Made by a program: the position numbers and the translations under genes. The notes under the pieces are model-generated. The model saw nothing but the letters and a program-made list of their open reading frames with translations. It ran no database searches and was not told where the DNA came from. A stretch of 64,000 nt of DNA from Pseudomonas sp. GD04019. GTDB lineage: Bacteria > Pseudomonadota > Gammaproteobacteria > Pseudomonadales > Pseudomonadaceae. Of the stretch, positions 19,085 to 28,066 are shown piece after piece; the stretch's first letter is position 1; each line of letters starts with the position of its first letter. Location: NCBI RefSeq assembly GCF_029837695.1, contig NZ_JAOEEA010000008.1:62001-126000 (forward strand). Direction: 5' to 3'.

Positions 19085-19675
19085 ATGAACTACCCGCTAT
19101 TCCCCCTCAATACCGTGCTGTTCCCGGGCTGCACCCTCGATCTGCAGATCTTCGAGGCGCGCTACCTGGACATGGTCAGCGCCTGCATGAAGCGCGGCGA
19201 GGGCTTCGGCGTGGTGACCATCATAGAGGGCGCGGAAGTCGGCGAGGCGGCCAGCCGCTTCTCGGCGCTGGGCTGCGAGGCGCTGATCCGCGACTTCCAG
19301 CAGCGTTCCAATGGCCTGCTCGGCATTCGTGTCGAGGGTGGCCGGCGTTTTCGCGTGGAGCGGGTCGAGGTGCAGGCGGACCAGCTGACGCTGGCTGAAG
19401 TGGATTGGCTCGACGAGCCGGACGATGCGCCGCTGCTGGCCGAGCATGCCGACCTTGCCGCGTTGCTGGCGGCGCTTGCCGAGCATCCGCTGGTGGCCGG
19501 GTTGGCCATGGGCGGCGTGGTCGCCGGCCAGCAGGCACTGGCCAATCAGCTGGCCTACCTGCTGCCGTTCGCCACCGACCAGAAGCTGCAGCTGTTGCAG
19601 CTGGACGATCCGTTGCGCCGCCTGGAGCAGATCCAGCAGCTGCTGGACCAGATGCAGGGCGAGATGATCGCGTAG
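19085..19675 (+). CDS. LON peptidase substrate-binding (LAN) domain protein
   Basis: A 196-residue protein consisting only of the N-terminal-type LON domain: YPLFPLNTVLFPGCTLDLQIFEARYLDM at its start, then a helical C-terminal part ending in EQIQQLLDQMQGE. No ATPase or protease domain is present. The ATG at 19085 has GAGGAG seven bases upstream and is preferred over a TTG six bases earlier. Its TAG stop is part of a palindromic repeat. The cellular role is unknown. Confidence 0.88.
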   Translation: MNYPLFPLNTVLFPGCTLDLQIFEARYLDMVSACMKRGEGFGVVTIIEGAEVGEAASRFSALGCEALIRDFQQRSNGLLGIRVEGGRRFRVERVEVQADQLTLAEVDWLDEPDDAPLLAEHADLAALLAALAEHPLVAGLAMGGVVAGQQALANQLAYLLPFATDQKLQLLQLDDPLRRLEQIQQLLDQMQGEMIA

Positions 19676-19733
19676 GGTGGATGGCCGAAGCCATCCACCT
19701 TGGTGGACAAGCCTGCGGCGTTGTCCACCCTAC
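19672..19733. repeat. Palindromic repeat, family D (GTAGGGTGG type)
   Basis: GTAGGGTGGATGG ... CCATCCACC, then GGTGGACAA ... TTGTCCACCCTAC, makes nested inverted arms. The left edge supplies the TAG stop of the LON-domain gene. A related double copy is at 37833-37944. Confidence 0.8.
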
Positions 19734-19745
19734 GAAAGATGGCGA

Positions 19746-21062
19746 TCAGTACCGGTACTGCTGGATCGCCTCCGGCAACGCCCAGGCGCTCACGCCGCCG
19801 AGCAGGGCCAGGGTGGCGGGCAAGACCAACCACCACACCTGTGCGCCGAGCGGGCGCATCGGCTCGCGGCGCTGCAGCCAGGCCAGGCTGGCGGCGCATA
19901 CGCTGCCGGCCAGCAAGGCACCGGCCAGGATGTCGGTCGGCCAGTGCACCCCCAGGTAGACCCGCGAGGCGGCGATGCTCAGCGCCGGCAGGCTGGCCAG
20001 CAGCAGCCAGGTCAGGCGCGTGCGCGCCGAGGCGCCGCGGCCGGCCAGCACGCCCAGGGCGAGGAAGAAGGCGAAGGCCGCCGAGCTGTGGCCGCTGGGC
20101 AGGCTGAAGGTTTCCAGTGGCTGGTGCAGCACATCCGGGCGGGCGCGGGCGAACAGCAGCTTGAGGCCGGTGGTGGCCAGGGCGGTGAACAGGGTGCAGC
20201 TGGCCAGGAATAGGGCCGCGTGGACTCTTCGAGATAGCAATAGCAGCAGGGTCACCAGCACGCCGGCCGCTACCTGGGTGCGGAAGTCGCCGAGCCCGGT
20301 GATCAACATGGCCAGGCTATCGACGCTGGCGCTGCGGTGTTCCTGGACCAGGGCGATCAGACCCTTGTCCAGCGCGTCGAGATGCGGGATGCCGATCAGC
20401 AGGGCCAGCAGCAGGACGGCGCTGGAGCCGGCGGCCGCCGGCACGGTCCAGCGCTGTTCGCGCAGGCTGCTGAGAATCAGCACCACCAGCATCAGGCCGA
20501 CGCCGGCGGCGACTATGCCGGCGGCGCTCCAGAAGCCCTCCGGCAACGGCAGGCGGATGGCGGCGCCGGTGGCCCAGCCCGGCAGGATGTAGGCGATGGC
20601 CCAGCCGGCGGCGGCCAGCATGCTGACCAGGAAGAAACGCACCACGGGCATGTCGAGCATGCCGGCCACCAGCGGCAGCATCGGGCGCAGCGGCCCGATG
20701 TAGCGGCCCACCAGTAGGCTGGCCACGCCGTAGCGCTTGAAGTAGTGCTCGGCACCGCTCAGCCATTCCGGGTGGTCGCGCAGCACCGGCAGGCCGCGGA
20801 TGCCCTGATGGAAGCGCCGGCCCAGGCCGTAGGAGATCGCATCGCCGAGCAGGCCGCCGGCATAGGCCAGCAGCAGGGTCTCGCTCAGGCCCAGGGCGCC
20901 GCTGCCGGCCAGCACGCTGAGGGTGAACAGCAGCACGGTGCCGGGAATCACAATGCCGGCCACGGCCAGACATTCCAGGCAGGCGGCCAGGAAGATGGTC
21001 AGGCCCAGCCATTCCGGGTTGGCCTCCAGCCAGTGCGACAGGGTCGCGAACCATTCGCTCAT
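19746..21062 (-). CDS. DedA-PAP2 fusion membrane protein
   Basis: A 438-residue polytopic protein. The N-terminal half (about 1-200) is a DedA/SNARE-associated domain with GLLGDAISYGLGRRF and GRYIGPLRPMLPLVAG. The C-terminal half is a PAP2-type lipid phosphatase with KLLFARARPD, SLPSGHSSAAF and SRVYLGVHWPTD, the complete three-motif active site. DedA proteins move undecaprenyl phosphate or phospholipids across the membrane and PAP2 enzymes dephosphorylate lipid pyrophosphates. A lipid-carrier recycling role is therefore a reasonable inference. The gene ends 2 bases from the glycosylase stop. Confidence 0.9.
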   Translation of the reverse strand: MSEWFATLSHWLEANPEWLGLTIFLAACLECLAVAGIVIPGTVLLFTLSVLAGSGALGLSETLLLAYAGGLLGDAISYGLGRRFHQGIRGLPVLRDHPEWLSGAEHYFKRYGVASLLVGRYIGPLRPMLPLVAGMLDMPVVRFFLVSMLAAAGWAIAYILPGWATGAAIRLPLPEGFWSAAGIVAAGVGLMLVVLILSSLREQRWTVPAAAGSSAVLLLALLIGIPHLDALDKGLIALVQEHRSASVDSLAMLITGLGDFRTQVAAGVLVTLLLLLSRRVHAALFLASCTLFTALATTGLKLLFARARPDVLHQPLETFSLPSGHSSAAFAFFLALGVLAGRGASARTRLTWLLLASLPALSIAASRVYLGVHWPTDILAGALLAGSVCAASLAWLQRREPMRPLGAQVWWLVLPATLALLGGVSAWALPEAIQQYRY

Positions 21063-21064
21063 GC

Positions 21065-21760
21065 TTACAGCTCCTCGGGGTTCAGCAGAATGTAGTCGCG
21101 ACCTTCGACCTGGCCACGGCGCAATGGGTTGCGTGTGCAGTGCCGGGCGTAGCCGGCATCGACGAAACGGTAGGGCAACTGCTCGTCACGGCCCTGGGGA
21201 ATGCCCAGGCGGGTGGTCTGGATCACCTGCGCCGGACGCTGGCCGACATCCTCGACGAACAGCCGCTGCGGGTGGAAGCGCTGCGCATCCCACTCCGGCA
21301 CCTTGAGGCCGAGGGCCTTGCACAGCAGGGTCTGGCCGGCGCACAGGCGCTCCGGATGGCGCTGGCCACCACCGGCCGCGGGGTTGTTGGCCTGCATGCG
21401 CTGCAGGGCATCATCGGCGCAGTGCTGGTCCAGCCAGGGCATGGCCGACTTGATCAATACGGCATTGCCCGGACCTTGGGCGCTGAAGTTCAGCGAGTCG
21501 CCGCCGCGGGCGTAGTACATGTAGATGTGCCCTCCGTCGAGGAACAGCGCGCGGCGCTTCTCGGTGTAGCCGAGCGAGGCGTGGCTGCCCTTTTCGGCCA
21601 GGTAGTAGGCCTCGGTCTCGATGATCCGCGCCGCCAGCCAGTGGCCGTGGTGGCGATGGCGGATGACCTTGCCCAGCAGCGCACGGGCGAGCAGCTGGGC
21701 GTCGCGGTCGAAGAAGCTGTCGGGCAGCGCGGCGGCTGCGGGCCAGGGCAGGGCGGTCAT
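21065..21760 (-). CDS. DNA-3-methyladenine glycosylase (AAG/MPG fold)
   Basis: A 231-residue base-excision repair enzyme. The AAG-type core reads LARALLGKVIRH, RIIETEAYYLAEKGSHA with the catalytic Glu, YMYYARGGDSLNFSA and GPGNAVLIKSA. It removes alkylated purines from DNA. This is a different fold from the AlkA-type glycosylase at 35171. It sits directly upstream of the DedA-PAP2 gene with a 2-base gap, so co-transcription is likely. Confidence 0.93.
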   Translation of the reverse strand: MTALPWPAAAALPDSFFDRDAQLLARALLGKVIRHRHHGHWLAARIIETEAYYLAEKGSHASLGYTEKRRALFLDGGHIYMYYARGGDSLNFSAQGPGNAVLIKSAMPWLDQHCADDALQRMQANNPAAGGGQRHPERLCAGQTLLCKALGLKVPEWDAQRFHPQRLFVEDVGQRPAQVIQTTRLGIPQGRDEQLPYRFVDAGYARHCTRNPLRRGQVEGRDYILLNPEEL

Positions 21761-21890
21761 CGGTGATCCGGGGCGGGAAAAGGCGCGATCTTAGCAATGC
21801 CCGCCGGCACCGGCCGTGAATCTTGTTCCGCAATGTTGCACGGGTTGCACCATCCGCCCGGCAGTGCTGGGCGCGGCGGGGTGCGCCCGC

Positions 21891-21896
21891 TATAAT
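21891..21896 (+). promoter_or_regulatory. Candidate -10 element for proA
   Basis: A TATAAT hexamer lies 37 bases before the proA start. No good -35 is visible at 17 bases spacing. It heads the proA-nadD-rsfS run. Confidence 0.4.
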
Positions 21897-21932
21897 CAGC
21901 CACTTTTTCCAACTGCCAGACCTCCGCCGACC

Positions 21933-23198
21933 ATGACCGAGTCCGTGCTCGATTATATGACCCGCCTGGGCCGCGCCGCGCGCGCCGCCTCGCGGGTGCT
22001 CGCCCGAGCCAGCACCGCGCAGAAGAATAGCGCCCTGCAGGCCGCCGCCAATGCCCTCGACGCTGCCCGCGCCGAGCTGACCGCCGCCAACGAGCTGGAC
22101 CTGGCCGCCGCCCGCGCCAACGGCCTTGAGCCGGCCATGGTCGACCGCCTGGCGCTGACGCCGAAGGTGATCGACTCGATGATCGAGGGCCTGCGCCAGG
22201 TCGCCACCCTGCCCGACCCGATCGGCGAGATCCGCGACATGCGCTTCCTGCCGTCGGGCATCCAGGTCGGCAAGATGCGCGTGCCGCTGGGCGTGATCGG
22301 CATCATCTACGAGTCGCGCCCGAACGTGACCATCGATGCTGCCAGTCTGTGCCTGAAGTCCGGCAATGCCACCATCCTGCGTGGCGGTTCCGAAGCGATT
22401 CATTCCAATCAGGCCATCGCCCGCTGCATCCAGCTCGGCCTGGCCGAAGCCGGCCTGCCGGCCAGCGCCGTGCAGGTGGTGGAAACCACCGATCGCGCCG
22501 CCGTCGGCGCGCTGATCACCATGCCGGAGTTCGTCGACGTCATCGTGCCGCGTGGCGGCAAGGGGCTGATCGAGCGCATCAGCCGCGATGCCAAGGTGCC
22601 GGTGATCAAGCACCTGGACGGCGTTTGCCACGTCTATGTGGACAGCGCCGCCGACCTCGACAAGGCCATCCGCGTCTGCGACAACGCCAAGACCCAGCGC
22701 TACTCGCCGTGCAATACCATGGAGACGCTGCTGGTGCATGCCGGCATCGCCGCCCGCGTGCTGCCGCCGCTGGCCGCCATCTACCGCGACAAGGGCGTGG
22801 AACTGCGCGGCGACGCCGCGACCCGTGCGCTGCTCGGCGGCGATGTGCTGGAGGCGACGGAAGACGACTGGTACGCCGAGTACAACGCGCCGATCCTGGC
22901 GATCCGTATCGTCGACTCGCTGGATGTGGCCATCGAGCACATCAACCAGTACGGCTCGCAGCACACCGACGCGATCATCACCGAGAACTTCAGCGATGCG
23001 CGGCGTTTCCTCACCGAGGTGGATTCGGCGTCGGTGATGGTCAACGCCTCGACCCGTTTCGCCGACGGTTTCGAGTACGGCCTGGGCGCGGAGATCGGCA
23101 TCTCCACCGACAAGCTGCACGCCCGCGGCCCGGTCGGCCTGGACGGCCTGACCAGCGAGAAATACGTGGTGTTCGGCGACGGGCACATTCGTACCTGA
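21933..23198 (+). CDS. proA: Gamma-glutamyl phosphate reductase
   Basis: A 421-residue NADPH-dependent enzyme converting gamma-glutamyl phosphate to glutamate semialdehyde, the second step of proline synthesis. [45 protein letters not shown] with the nucleophilic Cys, and [16 protein letters not shown] are conserved. The ATG at 21933 gives the standard N-terminus [13 protein letters not shown]. nadD begins 13 bases after the stop. Confidence 0.97.
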   Translation: MTESVLDYMTRLGRAARAASRVLARASTAQKNSALQAAANALDAARAELTAANELDLAAARANGLEPAMVDRLALTPKVIDSMIEGLRQVATLPDPIGEIRDMRFLPSGIQVGKMRVPLGVIGIIYESRPNVTIDAASLCLKSGNATILRGGSEAIHSNQAIARCIQLGLAEAGLPASAVQVVETTDRAAVGALITMPEFVDVIVPRGGKGLIERISRDAKVPVIKHLDGVCHVYVDSAADLDKAIRVCDNAKTQRYSPCNTMETLLVHAGIAARVLPPLAAIYRDKGVELRGDAATRALLGGDVLEATEDDWYAEYNAPILAIRIVDSLDVAIEHINQYGSQHTDAIITENFSDARRFLTEVDSASVMVNASTRFADGFEYGLGAEIGISTDKLHARGPVGLDGLTSEKYVVFGDGHIRT

Positions 23199-23211
23199 TG
23201 GGACGCACCTG

Positions 23212-23877
23212 ATGGCGCGACGTAGCGACGCCCGCCGCATCGGGATACTGGGCGGCACCTTCAATCCGGTGCATATCGCCCACCTGCGCGGGGCGCTGGA
23301 AGTGGCCGAGTTCATGGCCCTGGACGAGTTGCGGCTGATTCCCAGCGCGCGTCCGCCGCACCGCGAGGCGCCGCAGGCCACGGCCGAGCAGCGCCTGGCC
23401 ATGGTCGAGCTGGCGGTGGCCGGCGAGCCGAAGCTGAGGGTCGACGACCGCGAGCTGCGGCGCGACAAGCCGTCGTTCACCTTCGACACCCTGGAGTCGG
23501 TGCGCGGTGAGCTGGCGGCGGACGATCAGTTGTTTCTCCTGCTGGGCTGGGATGCCTTCTGCGGGTTGCCGACCTGGCATCGCTGGCAGGAGCTGCTGGG
23601 GCATTGCCATATCCTCGTGCTGCAGCGGCCGGATGCCGACAGCGAGCCGCCCGAGGCGCTGCGCGACCTGCTCGCCGCGCGCAGCGTGACCGATCCGCAC
23701 GACCTCTCGGGGCCGGGCGGGCAGATCAGTTTCATCTGGCAGACGCCGCTGGCGGTGTCTGCCACCCTGGTTCGCCAGTTGCTGGCACAAGGGCGTTCGG
23801 TGCGTTTTCTGGTGCCCGACGCCGTATTGGCCTATATCCATGCGCACGATCTGTACCGTGCGAAAAACGATTCATGA
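23212..23877 (+). CDS. nadD: Nicotinate-nucleotide adenylyltransferase
   Basis: A 221-residue nucleotidyltransferase that makes nicotinate adenine dinucleotide from nicotinate mononucleotide and ATP in NAD synthesis. The nucleotide-binding motif [15 protein letters not shown] with the HIAH element is at about residues 14-28, and [14 protein letters not shown] is the C-terminal ISxTxxR-type motif. Start is ATG at 23212. rsfS begins 7 bases after its stop. Confidence 0.96.
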   Translation: MARRSDARRIGILGGTFNPVHIAHLRGALEVAEFMALDELRLIPSARPPHREAPQATAEQRLAMVELAVAGEPKLRVDDRELRRDKPSFTFDTLESVRGELAADDQLFLLLGWDAFCGLPTWHRWQELLGHCHILVLQRPDADSEPPEALRDLLAARSVTDPHDLSGPGGQISFIWQTPLAVSATLVRQLLAQGRSVRFLVPDAVLAYIHAHDLYRAKNDS

Positions 23878-23884
23878 GGTAACG

Positions 23885-24244
23885 ATGCAAAACGAAGAAC
23901 TGGTTAAGGTCGCCGTGGCGGCCCTGGAAGACATGAAAGGCGCCGACATCACCACCATCGATGTGCGCGGCAAGACCAGCGTCACCGATTTCATGGTGAT
24001 CGCCAGCGGTACCTCCAGCCGCCACGTCAAATCGATGGCCAACGAAGTGCTGGAGAAGGTCAAGGAACAGGGCGTGCGCCCGATCGGCAATGAAGGCCTG
24101 GACGGCGGCGAGTGGGCCCTGCTCGACCTGGGCGACGTGGTGGTCCACGTGATGCAGGTCGCCACCCGCCAGTTCTACGATCTGGAGCGCCTGTGGCAGG
24201 GCGCCGAGCAGAGCCGCGCGCAGCACCAGGATCCGGCTGAGTAA
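23885..24244 (+). CDS. rsfS: Ribosomal silencing factor RsfS
   Basis: A 119-residue protein of the RsfS/Iojap family that binds ribosomal protein L14 and blocks subunit joining when nutrients are scarce. Family motifs [31 protein letters not shown] and [15 protein letters not shown] are visible. The ATG at 23885 follows CATGAGGTAACG, a fair ribosome site. In other pseudomonads rlmH follows closely; here 273 bases intervene. Confidence 0.95.
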   Translation: MQNEELVKVAVAALEDMKGADITTIDVRGKTSVTDFMVIASGTSSRHVKSMANEVLEKVKEQGVRPIGNEGLDGGEWALLDLGDVVVHVMQVATRQFYDLERLWQGAEQSRAQHQDPAE

Positions 24245-24246
24245 GA

Positions 24247-24514
24247 TAGGGTCTGTTCCCGTTTCGCCACGGCCGCGCCGGCGCCGGTTTTGGCGCGGGG
24301 CAAGGCATGAGGAGAGAAGTTTGGTCATTCCAAATGAGCGACGAATAACGCAGCACCGCGCCAAAACCGGCCCGGCCCTACGGGTTGCGCGGAAAATGGC
24401 GCCATGCGTCGTTGCGGGACTTGCCAAGGGAGTGACCATTGCCTGCGTCCCGCGCCTAGCCTGGCGCCATTTGGCGCAGCAACGCGGCTCGTGCCGAAAC
24501 GGGAACAGACCCTA
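24247..24514. mobile_element. MITE-like palindromic element between rsfS and rlmH
   Basis: Perfect 20-base terminal inverted repeats lie at 24247-24266 and 24495-24514, with an imperfect match continuing inwards for about 12 more bases. Inside are further perfect palindromes: 24283-24298 pairs with 24356-24371 (16 bases), and a GGCGCCA-centred set pairs around 24395-24475. No long reading frame encodes a transposase. The outermost bases (TAGGG ... CCCTA) suggest a TA-type target, but a target duplication is not proven. The element separates two genes that are normally adjacent. Confidence 0.75.
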
Positions 24515-24517
24515 ATC

Positions 24518-24985
24518 GTGCGTATCAAGCTGATCGCCGTCGGCTCGCGCATGCCGCGCTGGGTGGAGGAGGGCTGGCAGGAGTACGTCAAGCGCCTGCC
24601 ATCCGAGCTGCCGCTGGAACTGGTGGAGATTCCGCTGACCACCCGCGGCAAGAACGCCGACGTCACTCGCCTGATCCGTCAGGAGGGCGAGGCGATGCTG
24701 AGCAAGGTGCAGGCCGGTGAACGCATCGTGACCCTGGAGGTCACAGGCAAGCCCTGGAGTACCGAGCAGCTGGCCGCGGAGCTGGAGCGCTGGCGCCTGG
24801 ATGCGCGCACCGTCAACCTGATGGTCGGCGGCCCCGAGGGGCTGGCGCCGGAAGTGTGCGCACGCAGCGAGCAGCGCTGGTCGCTGTCGCCGCTGACCCT
24901 GCCGCACCCGCTGGTGCGCATCCTGGTCGGCGAGCAGATCTACCGGGCCTGGACCGTGCTGTCCGGCCACCCGTACCACAAGTAA
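24518..24985 (+). CDS. rlmH: 23S rRNA (pseudouridine1915-N3)-methyltransferase RlmH
   Basis: A 155-residue SPOUT-family methyltransferase that modifies helix 69 of 23S rRNA on assembled ribosomes. It carries [16 protein letters not shown] at the start, [13 protein letters not shown] (SAM site) and the invariant C-terminus [26 protein letters not shown]. Translation must start at the GTG at 24518, which gives the exact family length. Only three bases separate this codon from the MITE-like element, so the upstream leader is entirely element sequence and shows no clear Shine-Dalgarno. Confidence 0.95.
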   Translation: MRIKLIAVGSRMPRWVEEGWQEYVKRLPSELPLELVEIPLTTRGKNADVTRLIRQEGEAMLSKVQAGERIVTLEVTGKPWSTEQLAAELERWRLDARTVNLMVGGPEGLAPEVCARSEQRWSLSPLTLPHPLVRILVGEQIYRAWTVLSGHPYHK

Positions 24986-24995
24986 GCAGTAGTCG

Positions 24996-26921
24996 ATGCC
25001 GCAACCCATCCGCCTGAAGGACCATGAGAAGGACGCCCGCCTGGTGCGTCGGCGCGTGGTCGTGGGCGGTGTGGCGGTGGTGCTGCTGACCTGCGTGCTG
25101 GTGGCGCGCATGTACTACCTGCAGGTGATCCAGTACGACCACCACACCACCCTGGCGGAAAACAACCGCATCCACGTACAGCCGATCCCGCCGACCCGCG
25201 GGCTGATCTTCGATCGCAACGGGGTGATCATCGCCGACAACCGCCCCAGCTTCAGCCTGACCCTGACCCGCGAGCGCGCCGGCGACTGGCAGCAGGCGCT
25301 GGACGTGATAGTCGAGGTGCTGGAGCTGACTCCGGAAGACCGCGCCCTGTTCGAGAAGCGCATGCGCCAGGGGCGGCGGCCGTTCGAGCCGGTGCCGGTG
25401 CTGTTCGAGCTGTCCGAGGAGCAGATCGCCCGGATCGCGGTGAACCAGTTCCGCCTGCCCGGGGTGGAGGTCAGCGCCCAGCTGGTGCGCCACTATCCGC
25501 AGAAGGAGCGCTTCGCCCACTCGGTCGGCTATGTCGGGCGGATCAACGAGAAGGAGCTCAAGGAGCTCGACCCCACCGACTACGCCGGCACCCACCATAT
25601 CGGCAAGACCGGCATCGAGCGCTTCTACGAGGAGCTGCTGCACGGCCAGGTCGGCTACGAGGAGGTCGAGACTAACGCCCGTGGCCGCGTGTTGCGGGTG
25701 CTCAAGCGTACCGACCCGACCCCCGGCATGGACCTGACCCTGAGTCTCGACGTGCGCCTGCAGGAGGCCGCCGAAAAGGCCCTGGCCGGTCGGCGTGGCG
25801 CGCTGGTGGCTATCGAGCCGGCCAGCGGCGACGTGCTGGCGATGGTCAGCCTGCCGAGCTTCGACCCCAACCCCTTCGTCACCGGCATCGGCTTCCAGGC
25901 CTATGCCGAGCTGCGCGACTCCATCGACCGGCCGCTGTACAACCGCGTGCTGCGCGGCCTCTACCCGCCGGGCTCGACCATCAAGCCGATGGTGGCGGTG
26001 GCCGGCCTGGACGCCGGGGTGATCACCCCGCAGACCCGGGTGTTCGACCCCGGCTATTACCAGTTGCCCGGCCACAGCCACAAGTACCGCAACTGGAACC
26101 GCTCGGGCGACGGCTCGGTGAACATGGAGTTCGCCATCATGCGCTCCAACGACACCTACTTTTACGACCTCGCCCGCAAGATGGGCGTGGACCGCCTGCA
26201 CGACTACATGACGCGCTTCGGTCTGGGCCAGAAGGTGGCCCTGGACATGTTCGAGGAAACCGCCGGGCTGATGCCCTCGCGCGAGTGGAAGCGCGCCCGC
26301 TACCGCCAGGCCTGGTACCCGGGCGAGACGCTGATCCTCGGCATCGGCCAGGGCTACATGCAGACCACGCCGCTGCAACTGGCCCAGGCCACGTCGCTGA
26401 TGGCCACCCGCGGCAAATGGATTCGCCCGCACCTGCTGAAGACCGCCGAGGGGCAGACGCCGCAGCAGCTGATGGCCGATGGCGCCATGGACGGGGTGGA
26501 GACCCCGCCGGACATCCTGCTGCGCGACGACAAGTTCTGGGACTACGGCCGCCAGGGTATGGAGGCGGTGATGCACGGTCCGCGCGGTACCGCGGCCAAG
26601 GTCGGCGCCACCTCCGTCTACCGCATCGCCGGCAAGAGCGGTACGGCCCAGGTGGTGGCGATCAAGCAGGGCGAGAAGTACGACCGCAGCAAGGTCCACG
26701 AGCGTCATCGCGACCACGCCCTGTTCGTCGCCTTCGCCCCGGCCGAGGCGCCGAAGATCGCCGTGGCGGTGATGGTGGAGAACGGCGAGTCCGGCTCCGG
26801 CGTCGCCGCACCGGTGGTCAAGCAGGTGATGGATGCCTGGCTGCTCGGCCCGGACGGCCAGCTCAAACCCGAGTACCGCCCGCCGGTGCCGGTAACCGAA
26901 GAGGCCAGTGCGCAGCAATGA
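24996..26921 (+). CDS. mrdA: Penicillin-binding protein 2, elongasome transpeptidase
   Basis: A 641-residue bitopic PBP2 that cross-links peptidoglycan during cell elongation; also called pbpA in Pseudomonas. One transmembrane helix lies at about residues 22-44, then a dimerisation/pedestal domain. The transpeptidase domain has the acyl-acceptor Ser327 in GSTIK, SND in MRSNDTYF, and the KSGT motif at Lys547. It is 10 bases after rlmH and overlaps rodA by 4 bases. The mrdA-rodA-sltB1-rlpA-dacC run is a peptidoglycan elongation operon. Confidence 0.97.
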   Translation: MPQPIRLKDHEKDARLVRRRVVVGGVAVVLLTCVLVARMYYLQVIQYDHHTTLAENNRIHVQPIPPTRGLIFDRNGVIIADNRPSFSLTLTRERAGDWQQALDVIVEVLELTPEDRALFEKRMRQGRRPFEPVPVLFELSEEQIARIAVNQFRLPGVEVSAQLVRHYPQKERFAHSVGYVGRINEKELKELDPTDYAGTHHIGKTGIERFYEELLHGQVGYEEVETNARGRVLRVLKRTDPTPGMDLTLSLDVRLQEAAEKALAGRRGALVAIEPASGDVLAMVSLPSFDPNPFVTGIGFQAYAELRDSIDRPLYNRVLRGLYPPGSTIKPMVAVAGLDAGVITPQTRVFDPGYYQLPGHSHKYRNWNRSGDGSVNMEFAIMRSNDTYFYDLARKMGVDRLHDYMTRFGLGQKVALDMFEETAGLMPSREWKRARYRQAWYPGETLILGIGQGYMQTTPLQLAQATSLMATRGKWIRPHLLKTAEGQTPQQLMADGAMDGVETPPDILLRDDKFWDYGRQGMEAVMHGPRGTAAKVGATSVYRIAGKSGTAQVVAIKQGEKYDRSKVHERHRDHALFVAFAPAEAPKIAVAVMVENGESGSGVAAPVVKQVMDAWLLGPDGQLKPEYRPPVPVTEEASAQQ

Positions 26922-28066
26922 AACGCCAGGAATTCGACCGCAGCATCTCCGACGAGGACGTTTTCAAGCGCCGCGCCACCCTGCTGCAACGCCTGCATAT
27001 CGACGGCTGGCTGGTGCTGATCCTGCTGGTGCTGTGTGCCGGCAGCCTGTTCGTCCTCTATTCGGCCAGCGGCAAGAACTGGGATCTGGTGATCAAGCAG
27101 GGCACCTCCTTCGGCATCGGCCTGGTGGCGGCTTTCGTCATCGCCCAGTTCGAGCCGCGCTTCATGGCGCGCTGGGTGCCGCTGGCCTACCTGGCGGGCG
27201 TCGGCCTGCTGGTGGCGGTGGAGGTGATGGGTCACACGGCGATGGGCGCCACCCGCTGGATCAACATTCCCGGGGTGATCCGCTTCCAGCCCTCGGAGTT
27301 CATGAAGATCATCATGCCGGCGACCATCGCCTGGTACCTGGCGCGACATAACCTGCCGCCCAAGCTCAAGCACATTGCCATCAGCCTGGTGCTGATCCTG
27401 GTGCCCTTCGTGCTCATCCTCAAGCAGCCGGACCTGGGCACCGCCCTGCTGATCCTCGCCTCCGGTGCCTTCGTGCTGTTTATGGCCGGCCTGCAGTGGC
27501 GCTGGATCATCGGCGCGGTGGCGGCGGTGGCGCCGATCGCGGTGGGCATGTGGTTCTTCGTGCTGCGCGAGTATCAGAAGCAGCGGGTACTGACCTTCCT
27601 CGACCCGGAGAGCGATCCGCTGGGCACCGGCTGGAACATCATCCAGTCCAAGGCGGCCATCGGTTCGGGCGGAGTCTTCGGCAAGGGCTGGCTGCTCGGC
27701 ACCCAGTCGCACCTGGATTTTTTGCCGGAAAGCCACACGGACTTTATCATTGCCGTGCTGAGCGAGGAGTTCGGCATGGTCGGGGTGTGTATCCTGCTGT
27801 TCGTCTACCTGCTGCTGATCGCCCGGGGACTGGTGATCACCGCCCAGGCGCAGACGCTGTTCGGCAAGTTGCTGGCCGGTAGCCTGACCATGACGTTCTT
27901 CGTCTACGTATTCGTTAACATCGGCATGGTCAGTGGCCTGTTGCCGGTGGTGGGGGTGCCCCTGCCCTTTATTAGCTACGGCGGAACCCATCTGGTGACG
28001 CTACTGTCTGGGTTTGGGGTTTTGATGGCGATCCAGACGCACCGCAAGTGGATCGCCCAGGCATGA
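26918..28066 (+). CDS. rodA: RodA, SEDS-family peptidoglycan glycosyltransferase
   Basis: A 382-residue polytopic SEDS protein with about ten membrane segments that polymerises lipid II together with PBP2. Typical motifs are LFVLYSASG, WINIPGVIRFQPSEFMKI, QPDLGTALLI, GTGWNIIQSKAAIGSGG and VGVPLPFISYGGTHL. The start overlaps the mrdA stop (ATGA). The N-terminal cytoplasmic tail is long, placing the first helix at about residue 31. Confidence 0.97.
   Translation: MKRQEFDRSISDEDVFKRRATLLQRLHIDGWLVLILLVLCAGSLFVLYSASGKNWDLVIKQGTSFGIGLVAAFVIAQFEPRFMARWVPLAYLAGVGLLVAVEVMGHTAMGATRWINIPGVIRFQPSEFMKIIMPATIAWYLARHNLPPKLKHIAISLVLILVPFVLILKQPDLGTALLILASGAFVLFMAGLQWRWIIGAVAAVAPIAVGMWFFVLREYQKQRVLTFLDPESDPLGTGWNIIQSKAAIGSGGVFGKGWLLGTQSHLDFLPESHTDFIIAVLSEEFGMVGVCILLFVYLLLIARGLVITAQAQTLFGKLLAGSLTMTFFVYVFVNIGMVSGLLPVVGVPLPFISYGGTHLVTLLSGFGVLMAIQTHRKWIAQA

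Noticed and set aside
21411..23489. 692-codon open frame antisense to proA and nadD
   Set aside because: Gln/Gly/Ala/His-rich shadow of proA with no recognisable domain.
24813..26918. 701-codon open frame antisense to mrdA
   Set aside because: Mirror of PBP2 codons; composition typical of GC-rich antisense frames.
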